Positions 11,515 through 22,036 are shown, counted from the stretch's first letter. The stretch is DNA of 64,000 bases from Cladopsammia gracilis (GCA_022457155.1 JAJGOT010000361.1:353001-417000); one strand, 5' to 3'. Notes: generated from the letters alone by a model not told the origin. Numbers and translations: made by a program.

Positions 11515-12576
11515 TACATAAGTGTTCGGTTAGTACAGGTTTTTGACATTGACAAATGACTATTTATTCAATGTCCGCTTAATTGAGGTGTTCGCTTAAA
11601 AGAGGCAGTTTTTACAGTAAACATGGGAACAAAATTTTGGGACATCGACAATACAGGTTTGACTGTATTTTTTTTTCTTCCACAAACCTTCACTAGTTTC
11701 TGGTGTACTTAAAAAAGAAGTGCTCACATTCGTCGTTCGTGCTCACTTTCGGCGCGGTCGCACGAAGGAATTTGTTATCCTAGGAAGACGAATTTTTCAC
11801 ACGGTACCACAGGCAGCCCAAGCGGTAGTGATTTTAATACGTGTGGTGATTTTCTCACTTATCTGCCATGTGCTTCTAGCCTCCACGTGCAAATGTTCAT
11901 AGTAGCCATGTTATAGTCTTTTGACCATGGCGTTCAAAATATTCCTTTATAAAGTCCAGCAAGTCCTTTTCACATGGGTACTTTGATGTTTTGTTCTTCA
12001 AGTTTTTCTATGGCGCAAGAAAGTGACAAATAGATGTGTCGCGCGGAAGCGCTGACCTTGGTTTGCATAATTAATACCTTTCCGCTCTCCTTACGTTTCT
12101 TAGGAAGAAAGGGGAAACTGTTCGCAGTCGTGTTTAGTTTTTTGTGATCTCCAGTTTTCATGTTAGGAATAAGAAAAAATAAAATTGTGCATGGTTCATT
12201 TGGTTAGAAGCTTGTATACTTTTTGGCTGTGTTTGATAACGTGTTAAGGCATGCTTCAACGATTACTGAATAAAATAGGTGAACTTGTGAGTAGTACGAA
12301 TAAACACTGGCTTTTTTACGTCTTGGTTCAATTTAAGAGTTTCAGCCTTTGAGAGTTTCTGTGGTTCATACCGCCTTACCACTCGTAGGCAAACACCTGA
12401 AAATGTCAGGAAGGTGGATGCATTATAGGTGTGGTCGTTGATGACATGACTCAAATCTAATTAACTGACCGTTACAAAACTGATTTTAAACTACACACAG
12501 AAAGATTTGACTATAGATGTAGCGAAACTCCTTATAATGTTCCAAAAAAAGTCAATGAGTGTAAGAAAGAATGTTA

Positions 12577-12984
12577 GGCCCGGTTCAAACGCCGAACTTT
12601 TCATGAGCCGAACCTAATACCTTGAATTAAGTACATGAAAAGTTCGGCGTCTGAATCAGTTAAGAACGGCTATTTGAATTTGGAACGGCTCAGCCGTTCT
12701 TTCCGCCTGGCTCAGCCGGGAATTTCGGCTTTGGAACGGCTTTGATTCAGACGCCGAACTTTTCATGAGCCGAACCTAATGCATAAATTATTATAACGAC
12801 TGTTGCGTGTTCTGACATCTTTGCCTGAAAATCGCTGATCTTTCGATTTGTTTCTCTTCAAACTGAATTAACTTCGGCTAATTAAGTTCGGCGTCTGAAT
12901 CAACAGGCGTACTTTTGTTAATTTGGGTCGGTCCAAATTCGAATTAAGTTCGGCTCATGAAAAGTTCGGCGTCTGAACCGGGCC
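12577..12984. mobile_element. PIF/Harbinger-like MITE
   Basis: The long inverted ends start GGCCCGGTTCAAACGCCGAA. TTA flanks both sides (12574-12576, 12985-12987). The module ACGCCGAACTTTTCATGAGC occurs several times in both orientations inside, so the element is a nested palindrome. The 3-bp TTA duplication supports Harbinger. Confidence 0.75.
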
Positions 12985-13040
12985 TTAATGTTCAAATGAA
13001 GATGTGAGGGAGACTTACTGGCGATAAAAGTGAAACTAGA

Positions 13041-13308
13041 CCCTATTTTAGAGATTCCCTATTTTAGAGATTCCCTATTTTAGAGATTCCCCATTTTAGA
13101 GATTCCCCATTTTAGAGATTCCCCATTTTAGAGATTCCCTATTTTAGAGATTCCCCATTTTAGAGATTCCCCATTTTAGAGATTCCCTATTTTAGAGATT
13201 CCCCATTTTAGAGATTCCCCATTTTAGAGATTCCCTATTTTAGAGATTCCCCATTTTAGAGATTCCCCGTTCCCCGTTCCCCGTTCCCCGATTCCCCGTT
13301 CCCTATTT
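13041..13308. repeat. Right arm: 16-bp tandem array
   Basis: This is the inverted counterpart of 8736-8985: ATTCCC(C/T)ATTTTAGAG units followed by GTTCCCC units, ending in the terminal GAACTAGCC. Confidence 0.95.
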
Positions 13309-13329
13309 TAGAACTAGCCTGCTACTATC

Positions 13330-14292
13330 TGCATCAACACCCCCTGCCTTGTACACCTTCCACTCATCTGTAACCAAAGCAACTTCCTATTCTGATTTTG
13401 TTGGCATCATGACTGCTTGTCTACGAATAGCTTGCGTGCCATGCTCACTATCTATGACAAGTATACGTAGGAAAGAGACATCTCTTAAAAGCTTGTTGTC
13501 CATTGGTAGATGGCCAATCAGCTACTTAGAACTGTTTCATACCATGAAGAGCTTTCTTCTGTTGGTCACTAGACAGCTTAGACAGGGCAGAGCGAGATTC
13601 CTCTCCCACTTCCATCTGAGAAATGGACAGTTGGTTGTCTGGCTTGGAATAGTCTACTGTCAGCAGGCGCTTCCCTCTTTGTTTTTCAGGGCTTGGAAGC
13701 GACCCGTAAGGGACTTCAGAAGCTCACACATTGTATCACACAGTAAGTGAATCGGTGGCCCTTCACTCTGGAAGAAATATAGAAACTTCTTAAACATTGG
13801 TTCCACAGATAGTAGAAAAGCCAGTTGAGCTGGGAAGGACTTCTTTTGTAACTTTCTACAGATATGATTGTACCACTCATTCTTCTCCAAGGGCTTGAAA
13901 GTCTTCACCTGTGAAGCTAGCTTGGGCAATTCTTCAAAGAAGTATTTCTTGATTGCTTCCCAGTTCTTGACAATTCTGTCTAATGCTGGAATAAGGGTAC
14001 GCCACCTGCATTGTACATGCCGGATGAATAGGTCATCATCAAGCCCCAGATTATTTAACACATGGATGTAATCTTCTCTGCGAGGTGAGCTCTTCAACCA
14101 ATAGAAAAGATCTATGGCTAGTTCCTCAAATGCCTTTCCATATGCATTAATGCATGCATGGAAAGCATTATGCACAACATGAATGTTGCAAGGGATGAAT
14201 GGCAAAAGACCTGCAGGGGGTCCTTCATTTAAGAGTATGTTATTGACTGTACTCCATGTGGTTTTGTTGACATTTGGTCCATCTAATGCCAA
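13330..14292 (-). pseudogene. hAT-like transposase, central part
   Basis: An open minus-strand segment of about 210 codons (14292-13660) is followed by frame-shifted remnants down to 13330. It contains a block found in hAT-derived proteins: NIHVVHNAFHACINAYGKAF, then LAIDLFYWLKSSPRREDYI, then RHVQCRWRTLIPALDRI. Reading resumes in other frames with KLLRDVSFLRILVIDSEHG and DEWKVYKAGGVDADSS, where the foldback element interrupts it. Multiple stops make it non-functional. Confidence 0.75.
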
Positions 14293-15120
14293 ACTTACTA
14301 AGCCTGAGAGAGGCAGCTGGTAGCCCTATTCCTGAAGTATGTTGACAATTTTCTTTGCAACATCATCATAATGGCATGACCAAGGATTAGTGTCTGCAAG
14401 AATCTTACACTGATCTCATTTTTCTCTTGAAGCAGTTCATTGGTGACAAATATTGGTACATTAAACAGCAGCTACACATACTGAACTTACTAGTTTACTC
14501 TTTGCTTGACCCAGGAAATTCACTGCCTTTGTTACATCCACCAGTACAAAGTTTATGAGCTTAGCAATATTTTTTTCCTTTTTTATTCTGAATAAAATTA
14601 TAGGGATTATAGGACATTTTTTAACTATATAGGGAGATATAGGGAAATTGAAAAAATATAGGAAATATAGGAAATATAGGGACACTTGAAGCCCTGCGAT
14701 GGTCCACACGGCCGGAGCTTATTAACCCGGTTTCAGTAGCATGAAGCAACTAGGAATATTGCTACTCCCCCCTGGATGGGATGCTAGTCCATCGCAGGGT
14801 TACCCCCAGCATTTTGTCGCCGGTACCCGTTTATACACCTGGGTGGAGAGAGACAGTGTGGAGTAAAGTTTCTTGTCTAAGGAAACAACACGACGGCAGA
14901 GACCAGGCTCGAACCACTGACCTCCAGGTTGAAAGTCTGATGCGCTAACCACTAGACCACCGTGCCGCCCACAGACAAACAAGGCAATGCTATTAATAGA
15001 AGTAGCACTGTTTCTTTTTCTGGCTACTTCAAAAATTAGGGACAGCCCTGATATATGATTCATACATGCAGTACCATGCGTACCAAATCATTAGGAAAGT
15101 TAATGGAAATATTTCATACT

Positions 15121-15269
15121 TATCCAATACTCTGACAAATTTATGCATAGCATTGTACTGTAATACATTGTGCCGTATTGTGCCATTCTAGAATGTACAT
15201 GCATTGTTAAACTATTGTTATGGTCATATAATACAATACAATGCTATGCATAAATTTGTCCGAGTATTG
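15121..15269. mobile_element. Foldback MITE (ATGCATAGCATTGTA arms)
   Basis: CAAATTTATGCATAGCATTG near 15131 is matched by its complement near 15238. The outer bases CCAATACTC and GAGTATTGG also pair. It is non-coding and lies in AGAP intron 2. Confidence 0.65.
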
Positions 15270-15321
15270 GACAACCCTCAAATAAATATTTGGGGGAAGG
15301 AATACCATAATTTGGACTCAC

Positions 15322-15386
15322 CAGGCGTAACTCACAACTGCTGTCCACTCTAAGAGTTGTAAATTCTGGGCTGTTCAGAAAGGATT
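15322..15386 (-). CDS. AGAP-like gene, exon 2
   Basis: Reading minus, the acceptor is TTTTTTTCCCTTTCAG and the donor is GTGAGT. The exon is 65 bases: two bases complete the last codon of exon 1, then 21 codons, leaving in phase 0. It encodes SFLNSPEFTTLRVDSSCELR and a final L. This corresponds to the linker before the GTPase domain in AGAP proteins, where a NSxE(W/F)T motif precedes the first strand. Phase and sequence fit both neighbours. Confidence 0.85.
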
Positions 15387-15434
15387 CTGAAAGGGAAAAA
15401 AACAAACTTTACATTTGATTCATATACATGTACA

Positions 15435-15599
15435 CGGGGGCGTAGCTACCTGTATGCATGTACGCATGTGCGTACCTGAAAAAGTTTGAAAAAAAGAAAG
15501 ATTTGGGAATGAGGGTGGGGGGAGGAGGTAGGGGGAGTGTTTAAAAATTGATTGTGTGTACCTCTGAAAAATTCCTGGCTACGCCCCTGGTACATAATT
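15435..15599. mobile_element. hAT-like MITE with GGGGCGTAGC ends
   Basis: The ends are GGGGGCGTAGCTAC and the complement GGCTACGCCCCTG. GTACA flanks both sides (15430-15434, 15600-15604), a 5-bp duplication. 165 bp, non-coding. Confidence 0.65.
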
Positions 15600-16002
15600 T
15601 TGTGATTCAGTCTACAAGGACAGTATTGTCAGAAAACAGTCAGGAAATGGTCTTTTTCAATGTTAAAAAGCAGGTAGAGTGAGTCAATAATTCCCTGTTC
15701 CAGCAAGCTTAACCCTTTAAACTCCAAAGAGTGCCAAATACATGCATGTATAAAAATTCAATAAAAATCCCAAATTTCAATTTGCAAAATATTGAAAAAC
15801 AAATGGTACAAGTGTACCATGCAAAAGTACTACCGAATGAGAAGAGATTTCATTTGAATGGTCACACCATAGGATTTCCAAGGACTCAAAAGTTAGAACT
15901 ATACTATATGTTTCCGTAATAATTTGTTTCTGGGAGTGAAAGGGCAAATCATTTCGATGAGGTGGTGTTTTACAGCCAGTCTTTTATTTTACTCCCAAAT
16001 TG

Positions 16003-16398
16003 CCTTACTCATGGTGACAGGGGTTGGAGGGGGGGGGGGGGGGGGGGGGGGGGGCTTTGGATGCAGGGGGTGGGGGGGTGGGGGGTCGGTGAAGTAAACA
16101 TATTATAATCACATGCCTTACTCATGGTGACCGGGTTGGAGGGGTGGGGGGGGTGGGGAGTTGGATGCAGGGGGTAGAGGGTCAATGATGCAAATATATT
16201 ATAGTCACATGCCTGACCCATGGTGACAGGGTTGGAGGGATGGGGGGTGGGGTGGGGATTTGGATGCAGGGGGTGGGGGTGTGGGGGGGGGGTCGGTGAA
16301 GCAAATAAATTATATTATAGTCACATGCCTTACCCATGGTGACCGGGTTGGAGGGAGGGGTGGGGGTGGGGATTTGGATGCAGGGGTTGAAGGGTGTG
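16003..16398. repeat. G-rich minisatellite, units of about 97-118 bp
   Basis: Four units start with GCCTTACCCATGGTGACCGG-like sequence, continue through G runs and GATTTGGATGCAGGGG, and end with a TATTATAGTCACAT-like tail. The unit starts are near 16003, 16112, 16209 and 16327. Proline-rich frames on the other strand are by-products of the G runs. Confidence 0.9.
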
Positions 16399-17150
16399 CT
16401 GTCAGATAGCTGCACAATTAAATGCGGAATGCCACAGAGTTCTATTCTTGGGCCGCTACTATTTATTGTTTACATAAATGATCTTCCATCTTGTAACCTC
16501 TTCTCTAAAGTGTGGATGTATGCAGATGATACTAGTTTAACTGTTGCACATGCTGATGAGTACATTCTGGAGCAACAAATTAATCATGATCTACATGAAA
16601 TACATACATGGTTAATAGCGAATAAACTTAGCCTAAATGTGGTAAAAACAAAATATATGATTGTAGCTAGTCAATATAGGATAAAACACCTTCAGCACCA
16701 GTTTAATATTCATGTTGATCACAAACCCCTTGTAAGGGATAAGACGTATAAATATCTTGGTGTTGAAATAGATCAATCATTAACTTGGAGAGATCATGTA
16801 GACAAAATTGCTTAGAAAACCTCTGGAGGGATTGGCGTTCTGAGACGTGTAAGGCATCTCTTACCTTATCATACATTAATTATGATGTACTACTCCCTTG
16901 TACTACCATATTTCGATTATTGTAGTATAGTGTGGGGGAGTTGTAGGAAAGGGATGTGTAACAGACTCTAGAACCTCCAAAACAGAGCTGCCAGGGTGAT
17001 AACCTCCTCTAACTACGATAGACGATCAGTTGAGATACTGGATGAACTTGGGTGGGATAATCTTGAAACACGAAGGACAAGACAACTAGCCATAATAATG
17101 TATAAATTGAAAAATCGAAATGTACCTGATCATTTGGCTCAAATTTTTAA
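16399..17150 (+). pseudogene. Non-LTR retrotransposon reverse transcriptase fragment
   Basis: A plus-strand frame encodes the RT palm and thumb. Visible are CGMPQSSILGPLLFIVYIND (usual PQGS here PQSS), the catalytic YADD in VWMYADDTSL, NKLSLNVVKTKYM, and YKYLGVEIDQSLTWRDHVDK. A TAG interrupts after VDKIA, and a second TAG comes before NLQNRAARVI. The 5' part (endonuclease, fingers) is missing and the 3' end is cut. The YADD box and thumb pattern suit the Jockey/CR1/L2 assemblage; the exact clade is not resolved. Minisatellite units abut both ends. Confidence 0.88.
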
Positions 17151-17290
17151 TGCCTTACCCATGGTGACCAGGTTGGAAGGAGGGGTGGGGGGTGGGGATT
17201 TGGATGCAGGGGGCAGAGGGTTGGTGAAGCAAAATGACTATGAGAGGGGGGGGGGGGGGGGGGGGGGGTCTGAATGCTCTGTAGTCACAC
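17151..17290. repeat. Detached minisatellite unit
   Basis: The same CCTTACCCATGGTGACCAGG, GATTTGGATGCAGGGGG and long G run as in 16003-16398, on the far side of the RT fragment. Confidence 0.8.
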
Positions 17291-17379
17291 ATATTGGCTC
17301 ATAATTTATCAGCCTTTGATTTTATGCCTGACTGTGTCTTATATCAGTAACTTTTCAATAAAAAAATTAATACACGTTA

Positions 17380-17935
17380 CAGTGGAACCTCGATTTAACG
17401 AAGTGCCAAGGGGCTGGGGAAATTGGTTCATTATATCAAGGGTTCGTTATATTGAAAACCTCGTTATTACGAATTTGCGGGAAAAACAACCAAAATAATT
17501 ATTCGTTATAATGGTGTTACGTATTTACGGATCTTAACAAATAACATTTGCACTGTATCAAGCGATTATTATTATTATTGTTATTATTTATTATTATTAT
17601 TATCTTCAGTATACTGTAAATATCACTACAACAAGTTGGAAAACTGTACAGGTTATACATGTACCTTTGCCCTATAGCACACACTGTTGGTCTCTTCCGC
17701 ATTCACCTTTTGTCGTACATTGACGTTTATTCATTATATTGGGGTAGATTTTACATTGTACATTTGGGTTGATGGATTGTGTTCGTTATAACAAGGATTT
17801 CGTTATATCGGAGGTTCGTTATATCGAGGTTCTGTTTCATACATTTTACTTGTAATTTTGCCAGGATGAAGAACATCGTTCGTATGTACCGAGGACTTCG
17901 TTATAATAGAGGTTCGTGAAATCGAGGTTCCACTG
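17380..17935. mobile_element. Tigger/pogo-like MITE
   Basis: The ends CAGTGGAACCTCGATTTAAC and the complement of ATCGAGGTTCCACTG are flanked by TA on both sides. Repeated GGTTCGTTATAT motifs lie inside. CAGTGGAACCTCG ends with a TA target are typical of pogo/Tigger elements. No transposase frame; 556 bp. An ATT microsatellite lies at about 17565-17605. Confidence 0.8.
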
Positions 17936-17941
17936 TAAAAT

Positions 17942-18142
17942 GAGGCCCTGCCAGGGTAAATTCCGACAAGCGACATGACCCAAAAAGTAGCGACAGCACG
18001 TAAAATGAAATCGCGACAAAAGACAAATGTTTGTTCAATTTCCAACAGCAATGTGAAACATTGATAAAACACCGACACGAGACATTTTTAAAATTCAGAC
18101 AAGCGACACAGAACCCCCCCCCCCCCCCCCTGGCAGGGCCTC
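17942..18142. mobile_element. MITE with GAGGCCCTGCCAGGG ends, copy 1
   Basis: The inverted ends are GAGGCCCTGCCAGGG, with a C run before the right end. TAAAAT flanks both sides (17936-17941, 18143-18148), a 6-bp duplication. The left TAAAAT overlaps the TA at the end of the pogo-like element, so this one landed at that edge. It is about 90 percent alike by eye to the copy at 55885-56090. Confidence 0.75.
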
Positions 18143-18148
18143 TAAAAT

Positions 18149-20340
18149 TAGTTTAGTTAACTTTGTTTAAGAGGCTAAGAAAATTTGCATATCTGTCCCC
18201 TGTACTATTATATAATCTCGCTCAACGCTTTGTGTTTTCACAAGATAATTTTTTTTTTCCACATAGCTTTACTGCTGGGCACCCTACATTTTATAGTTGA
18301 ACTCCCTTTGGACTCCCTATGATAACTTTTAGAGCACAACCTTGACTGGTCGATTCAAGGTTGTTATTGTAAAAACTTCAGTAAAACACATGCAAATTTT
18401 CTCCCATACAGAAAAATCATATTTTGACACGTGAGGATATCAATATTATCATCACTGGACTGAAGAGATATCAGTATCTTTATGTAAGCTACCATATAAA
18501 TGTCAAACGAGCTAAATAGTGCTGCTCTACTAGCTAATATCAGTTGAAACATCTTTGGGTCTTCCTCGCAAATCTTCACTTTGTACACATTAAATTCTAT
18601 AATTTGACACAGTCTCCAATCCGAAATCACTTTACAATATGAATAATATATCATGTTAACCAGAATGAATAAGTAAATATGTCCAATAGTTGTAAGATTG
18701 TTGCAGATGAATTTTCCATGCTTGGGTTAGTCCTGATTTTCAGAATTCTTGAGATGCCTTGTAGATAATACTCATGGCCACTAACATGTAATTCGGGGAA
18801 TCTTTGGAATGTAATTCTTGTTGTTGTTTGGGGAATTTTGTCTTTCTTATTATATTAAAAAAAAATTGTTTAATCACTGCTTCTGTTGGATAAGCTAGAC
18901 ACAAAATATATTCAAAGATCCACCTGTATTTCTCTTTGTTTACGATTTGCCTGAGCGATCAATATAAGCAATATATAAGTACCATTATATTCAAGAAAAT
19001 GTGTAAATTAGAAACGTATTAAGCTTAATTACAAATGCCTTTTCCTCGCTTCTTGAAATAATTATACAATAAGTCACTTACAATAAAAGTAAATAAATAC
19101 AGTGTGTCCAGCTTAAATGCTTTTATATATAGTGCTCAACAATATTTGAAGCCAAAATAAAATAATTTTGAACTATTAATGTTACTGAATTTAATACCCT
19201 ACACCACATAACCACAGCTCTATTCATGAATTCATTTCTTCATTCAAAAAACTCTGACATTTCCGATCGGTGTTGTTAATCACATAGCATGCGAGCTCTG
19301 TTTCCTTGAAAAATATGTCAATTTAGTTTATTTGCTTCCAGTTATATTTCTCCCTGGGGAGAAGTATATTTGATTTTCATTTATACCACAAGAAATGCAA
19401 ATAGGTGACGATTTTTAAGTAAACACAATTCGCGTAAAGAAAAATAATCCATGGTACGTCGAACTTAAACGGGTTTTCGTGATAGTGAAATTGACAACCT
19501 CAAAAGAAACGAACAATGAAATCATGAAATGTACAAAGGCGAAAACTATAACTTCTCAGCGACATTAAATAAATTATTTCGCTAGATGGCGCTAGAAATT
19601 ACTCTAGTCTAAATTTCTGAATAGATCCAGCTGAAAAAGTAAACATTTCTTTTGTCGTGTATATACGTACAACGTCTCCACACATAAATCATGAAGCCGT
19701 TTTTTCTTGTCTCGATCAAATCTTCGATGATATCCAGTAGACACTTTGATCTTAGAATATAAAATCACGGCCGACCTGGATATTTTGAACACCTTGCAAA
19801 TAATTGAAATAAAAAGATAAGACGTGAAATTTTTGGCGCGATGCGACGACAACTTATGCGACGATTGTAAAATCTCTGTCATGGCTTGTTCAAACACCGA
19901 AATCCAGATGGATTTGGAAAATTATTTTATCGATGTACCCGCAGCAAAGAAAGAAAATTATAGTAACTTTAAGGAATATAGTAAAACAAAACTGCATGAC
20001 CTGTTTTTGCGACACGAGGTCGCTTCTGAATCTTAACAGCGGGGTCCGAGTTTTTTCAAATTTCTGGAACAATAAACTACCCGTAAGCAAACTGATTTTT
20101 TAGCGCGTCTGGTAGTGAAATTATAACGACTGTGGTTAGAAATCGAGACAATTAAAAGACGATTGAACACATCAGGAGAATTCCTGGGTTTTTTTTTTGC
20201 GGCATCGCTTTTGTTTACAAAATGCTATCTCGGAACAGAATGGGAAGTCAAGTAGCTTGGTTTTGTGTTTATCTTCGAGAATGGCTCGTTAAATGCACCG
20301 TGTAAAGACTTTTAGCAGCTTCGAACCGTATCGTACATTT
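18149..20340. other. AGAP intron 1, no gene recognised
   Basis: AT-rich sequence. A plus-strand frame at 19880-20035 begins with ATG (MACSNTEIQMDLENYF) and ends after 52 codons. A minus frame lies at 18364-18654. Neither has flanking splice sites or a domain I recognise. No hairpin element stands out. Confidence 0.4.
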
Positions 20341-20499
20341 ACATACTCGAAAGGAAAACACGACAACGACGACTTCACTTTTGTTTAGCTAAAATCGCAA
20401 CTAGGTGGCCTTCGAAACATCGACAGCTTCTGGGCTTTGAGCGATTAATCCCCCCCAAAACCCGGTAAGTTCTTACTGTATATAACGAAGCTGACTTAC

Positions 20500-20659
20500 C
20501 CTCTATACGGTTCACGAGTTCTCTCATTTTGCGCTTCAAAGGCACGTTGTCGATTTCTTCTAGAAGGTCGTAAAGAGATTGGATATCCGGACAGACAGAC
20601 TCGAATCTTCGCGCCTCCTGCCTCATAGCAATGGCCTCCAAAGAATCGGAAACCGGCAT
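20500..20659 (-). CDS. AGAP-like gene, exon 1 (start codon and N-terminal helix region)
   Basis: Reading minus, ATG at 20659 opens 53 codons (MPVSDSLEAIAMRQEARRFE, then VCPDIQSLYDLLEEI) and ends in donor GTAAGT in phase 1. The RFESVxPxIxSxYxLLE pattern is the conserved N-terminal block of AGAP/centaurin-gamma proteins. It lies directly before the NSxE(W/F)T motif that exon 2 supplies. I chose this ATG because the frame upstream has no other ATG. Together, exons 1-5 give about 225 residues: N-terminal block plus complete Ras-like domain. The gene runs right to left over more than 17 kb, mostly because of transposons. The promoter should lie just above 20660; no TATA box is evident. Confidence 0.88.
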
Positions 20660-20819
20660 TTTTGTTCTTATACATGTATTTAGCGAGCGACAAAATTGTC
20701 CATGTCGTTGGCTTGGATCGATCAATTAAATTTGGTAGCTCAGCTGTTTTGTTATAAATTTGTCACCAGTGTCACGCAAACCAACTTAGGAACGAGGCTA
20801 TTTTTTAAGAAGGATGTCA

Positions 20820-20886
20820 CTCGTACCCAGATCACCCACACTCACATTTCAGAACAGTACAAGCACGAGTGAGACCTGGGTACGAG
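20820..20886. mobile_element. Short foldback MITE (CTCGTACCCAG arms)
   Basis: CTCGTACCCAGATC and the complement of GACCTGGGTACGAG pair across 67 bases. Other copies of the CTCGTACCCAGATC end are near 21555. GTGTCACTGACATT follows and GATGTCA precedes, so the target duplication is unclear. Confidence 0.5.
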
Positions 20887-21024
20887 ATTAGGTGTCACTG
20901 ACATTGAGAAGCGAAAAAAATTGTTCTTTTCTCTGCCGTAAGATTCAGCTTGCCGTGTTGTTTTACATTTGTTCAAGACTTTCTGCTGATCTTTGTCATA
21001 GATATGGAAACCCTCACTGGTGCT

Positions 21025-21171
21025 GGGCCCAGTTGTTCAAAGAGTGGATAATGCTATCCGCCGGATAAATCACTATCCAGTGGATAAACGTTGACAAAAC
21101 CCATCGCGCTATCCAACGAATAGTGATTTATCCGGTGGATAGCGCTATCCACGTTTTGAACAACTGGTCCC
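21025..21171. mobile_element. Foldback MITE (GGGCCCAGTTGTTCAAA ends)
   Basis: The ends GGGCCCAGTTGTTCAAA and the complement of TTGAACAACTGGTCCC enclose internal palindromes made of GGATAGCGCTATCC and GGATAAATCACTATCC. The whole unit can fold on itself. It lies upstream of AGAP exon 1. Confidence 0.7.
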
Positions 21172-21687
21172 TGGTGTGTAGTCGTGGTTAAGTTCATTTC
21201 GGCTCATTGTCTTAAAATAATGAATAAAATTAAAGTTTGTGGAGGCTTTGATCGAATTCTTGAGAAGATATTGCCCCGCCGTCATAACTGGTGGAATTTT
21301 AATAAAATTCACTCTGCGTGAATAAATAAACAAACACGAAAAAAGTCGATGCGAAGGGGGACTCCTGTACCGCTTAGGGTTTTGAAAAATAAAATGGCCA
21401 CCGTTTGAATAATCTCCGTACCTTTTAGTGTATTGAGCCAAAGCAATATGACAGTATGGTTATGTTGTTTCATAATTGGTACCTCTCAGGGGTACAAATC
21501 CATTTGAGCCACGCCCATCAAACCAGATTCTGGTATCTTTTACCCGAGATTAATCTCGTACCCAGATCTCACTCGTGGTTGTACTGTACCGAGATTACCC
21601 CGAGATGTATCGCTAGTAGTTAACTGAAGGACAAGATGGTGAGTGTTTGTGGTCAGGGGAACGAGAAGAGTGGGTCTCCGTTAGTCT

Positions 21688-21744
21688 CAACCTCGTTCCC
21701 AGGGCCGCCGCTCTCTCGAAGGGAAATCCCTGGGAACGAGGTTG
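21688..21744. mobile_element. 57-bp foldback with 9-bp duplication
   Basis: The arms CAACCTCGTTCCCAGGG and their complement are flanked by CGTTAGTCT on both sides (21679-21687, 21745-21753). A longer relative with CAATCTCGTCCCCAG arms is at 31633-31735. The length of the duplication suits Mutator-like mobilisation. Confidence 0.65.
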
Positions 21745-21929
21745 CGTTAGTCTCTGCCCACTTTGGATAACCGCGAGCGCTGTTGTTTTGTCTTTTGATT
21801 TACTTGTTCTTCATCTATATGTAGGATGATTCTTATATGATTCCTTGCTTTTTTATGGGCCTTTTCCCTCGTACGAGCCACGGATCTGGAGAACCTATTA
21901 AAATAGGTAACCTTCAAAATATGAACTAG

Positions 21930-22036
21930 CCTGCGTAGCTGGCGGGTTTTTTTTTTTTTTTTTTTTGTTGGCGTGCGCGATAATTCGCTTCACCGCTCGC
22001 GAATTATCGCGCGCGCCAACAAAAAACCGTAGTAGA
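21930..22036. repeat. GTAGCTGGCGG hairpin fragment
   Basis: GCGTAGCTGGCGGG, a T run and GTTGGCGTGCGCG are followed by the complementary CGCGCGCCAACAAAAAACC, with an inner CGAATTATCGCG palindrome. The same family occurs at 23848-24331 and 57520-57622. Confidence 0.5.

Larger units (their letters stand above)
8717..13319. mobile_element. Foldback-type element with tandem-repeat arms, 4.6 kb
   Basis: Each end starts GGCTAGTTCTAAAATAGGG. A GGGAACG-rich segment follows, then an array of 16-bp units of the form CTCTAAAAT(A/G)GGGAAT. The two arms (about 260 bases each) are inverted relative to each other. TGCTACTATC flanks the element perfectly (8707-8716 and 13320-13329), a 10-bp target duplication. 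Tandemly repeated inverted arms with a 9-10-bp duplication are the hallmark of foldback elements, often linked to Mutator-like transposases. I see no transposase inside, so it looks non-autonomous. Confidence 0.8.
7689..14696 (-). mobile_element. hAT-like DNA transposon, 7.0 kb, itself interrupted
   Basis: The inverted ends are CAGGGCTTCAAGTG. Subterminal copies of ATATAGGG crowd both sides. CGATGG flanks it (7683-7688 and 14697-14702), and joining the flanks restores the SINE, so this is a true insertion. It encodes a decayed minus-strand transposase. About 4.6 kb of its length is the later foldback element at 8717-13319, leaving a hAT element of about 2.4 kb. A 6-bp duplication is less common for hAT than 8 bp, but 6-bp hAT groups are known. 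Confidence 0.8.
7654..14972 (-). mobile_element. tRNA-derived SINE split by a 7-kb insertion
   Basis: On the minus strand the 5' head (14972 to about 14905) looks like a tRNA promoter: box A TGGTCTAGTGG and box B GGTTCGAGCC. The body runs to 14703 and continues at 7688-7654. AGACAAACAAGG flanks the whole unit (7642-7653 and 14973-14984), the duplication made when the SINE inserted. The interruption is the hAT-like element at 7689-14696. It lies in AGAP intron 2, in sense orientation to AGAP. Confidence 0.8.

Noticed and set aside
16009..16415. Proline-rich minus-strand frames
   Set aside because: Generated by G runs of the minisatellite; no start context or splicing.
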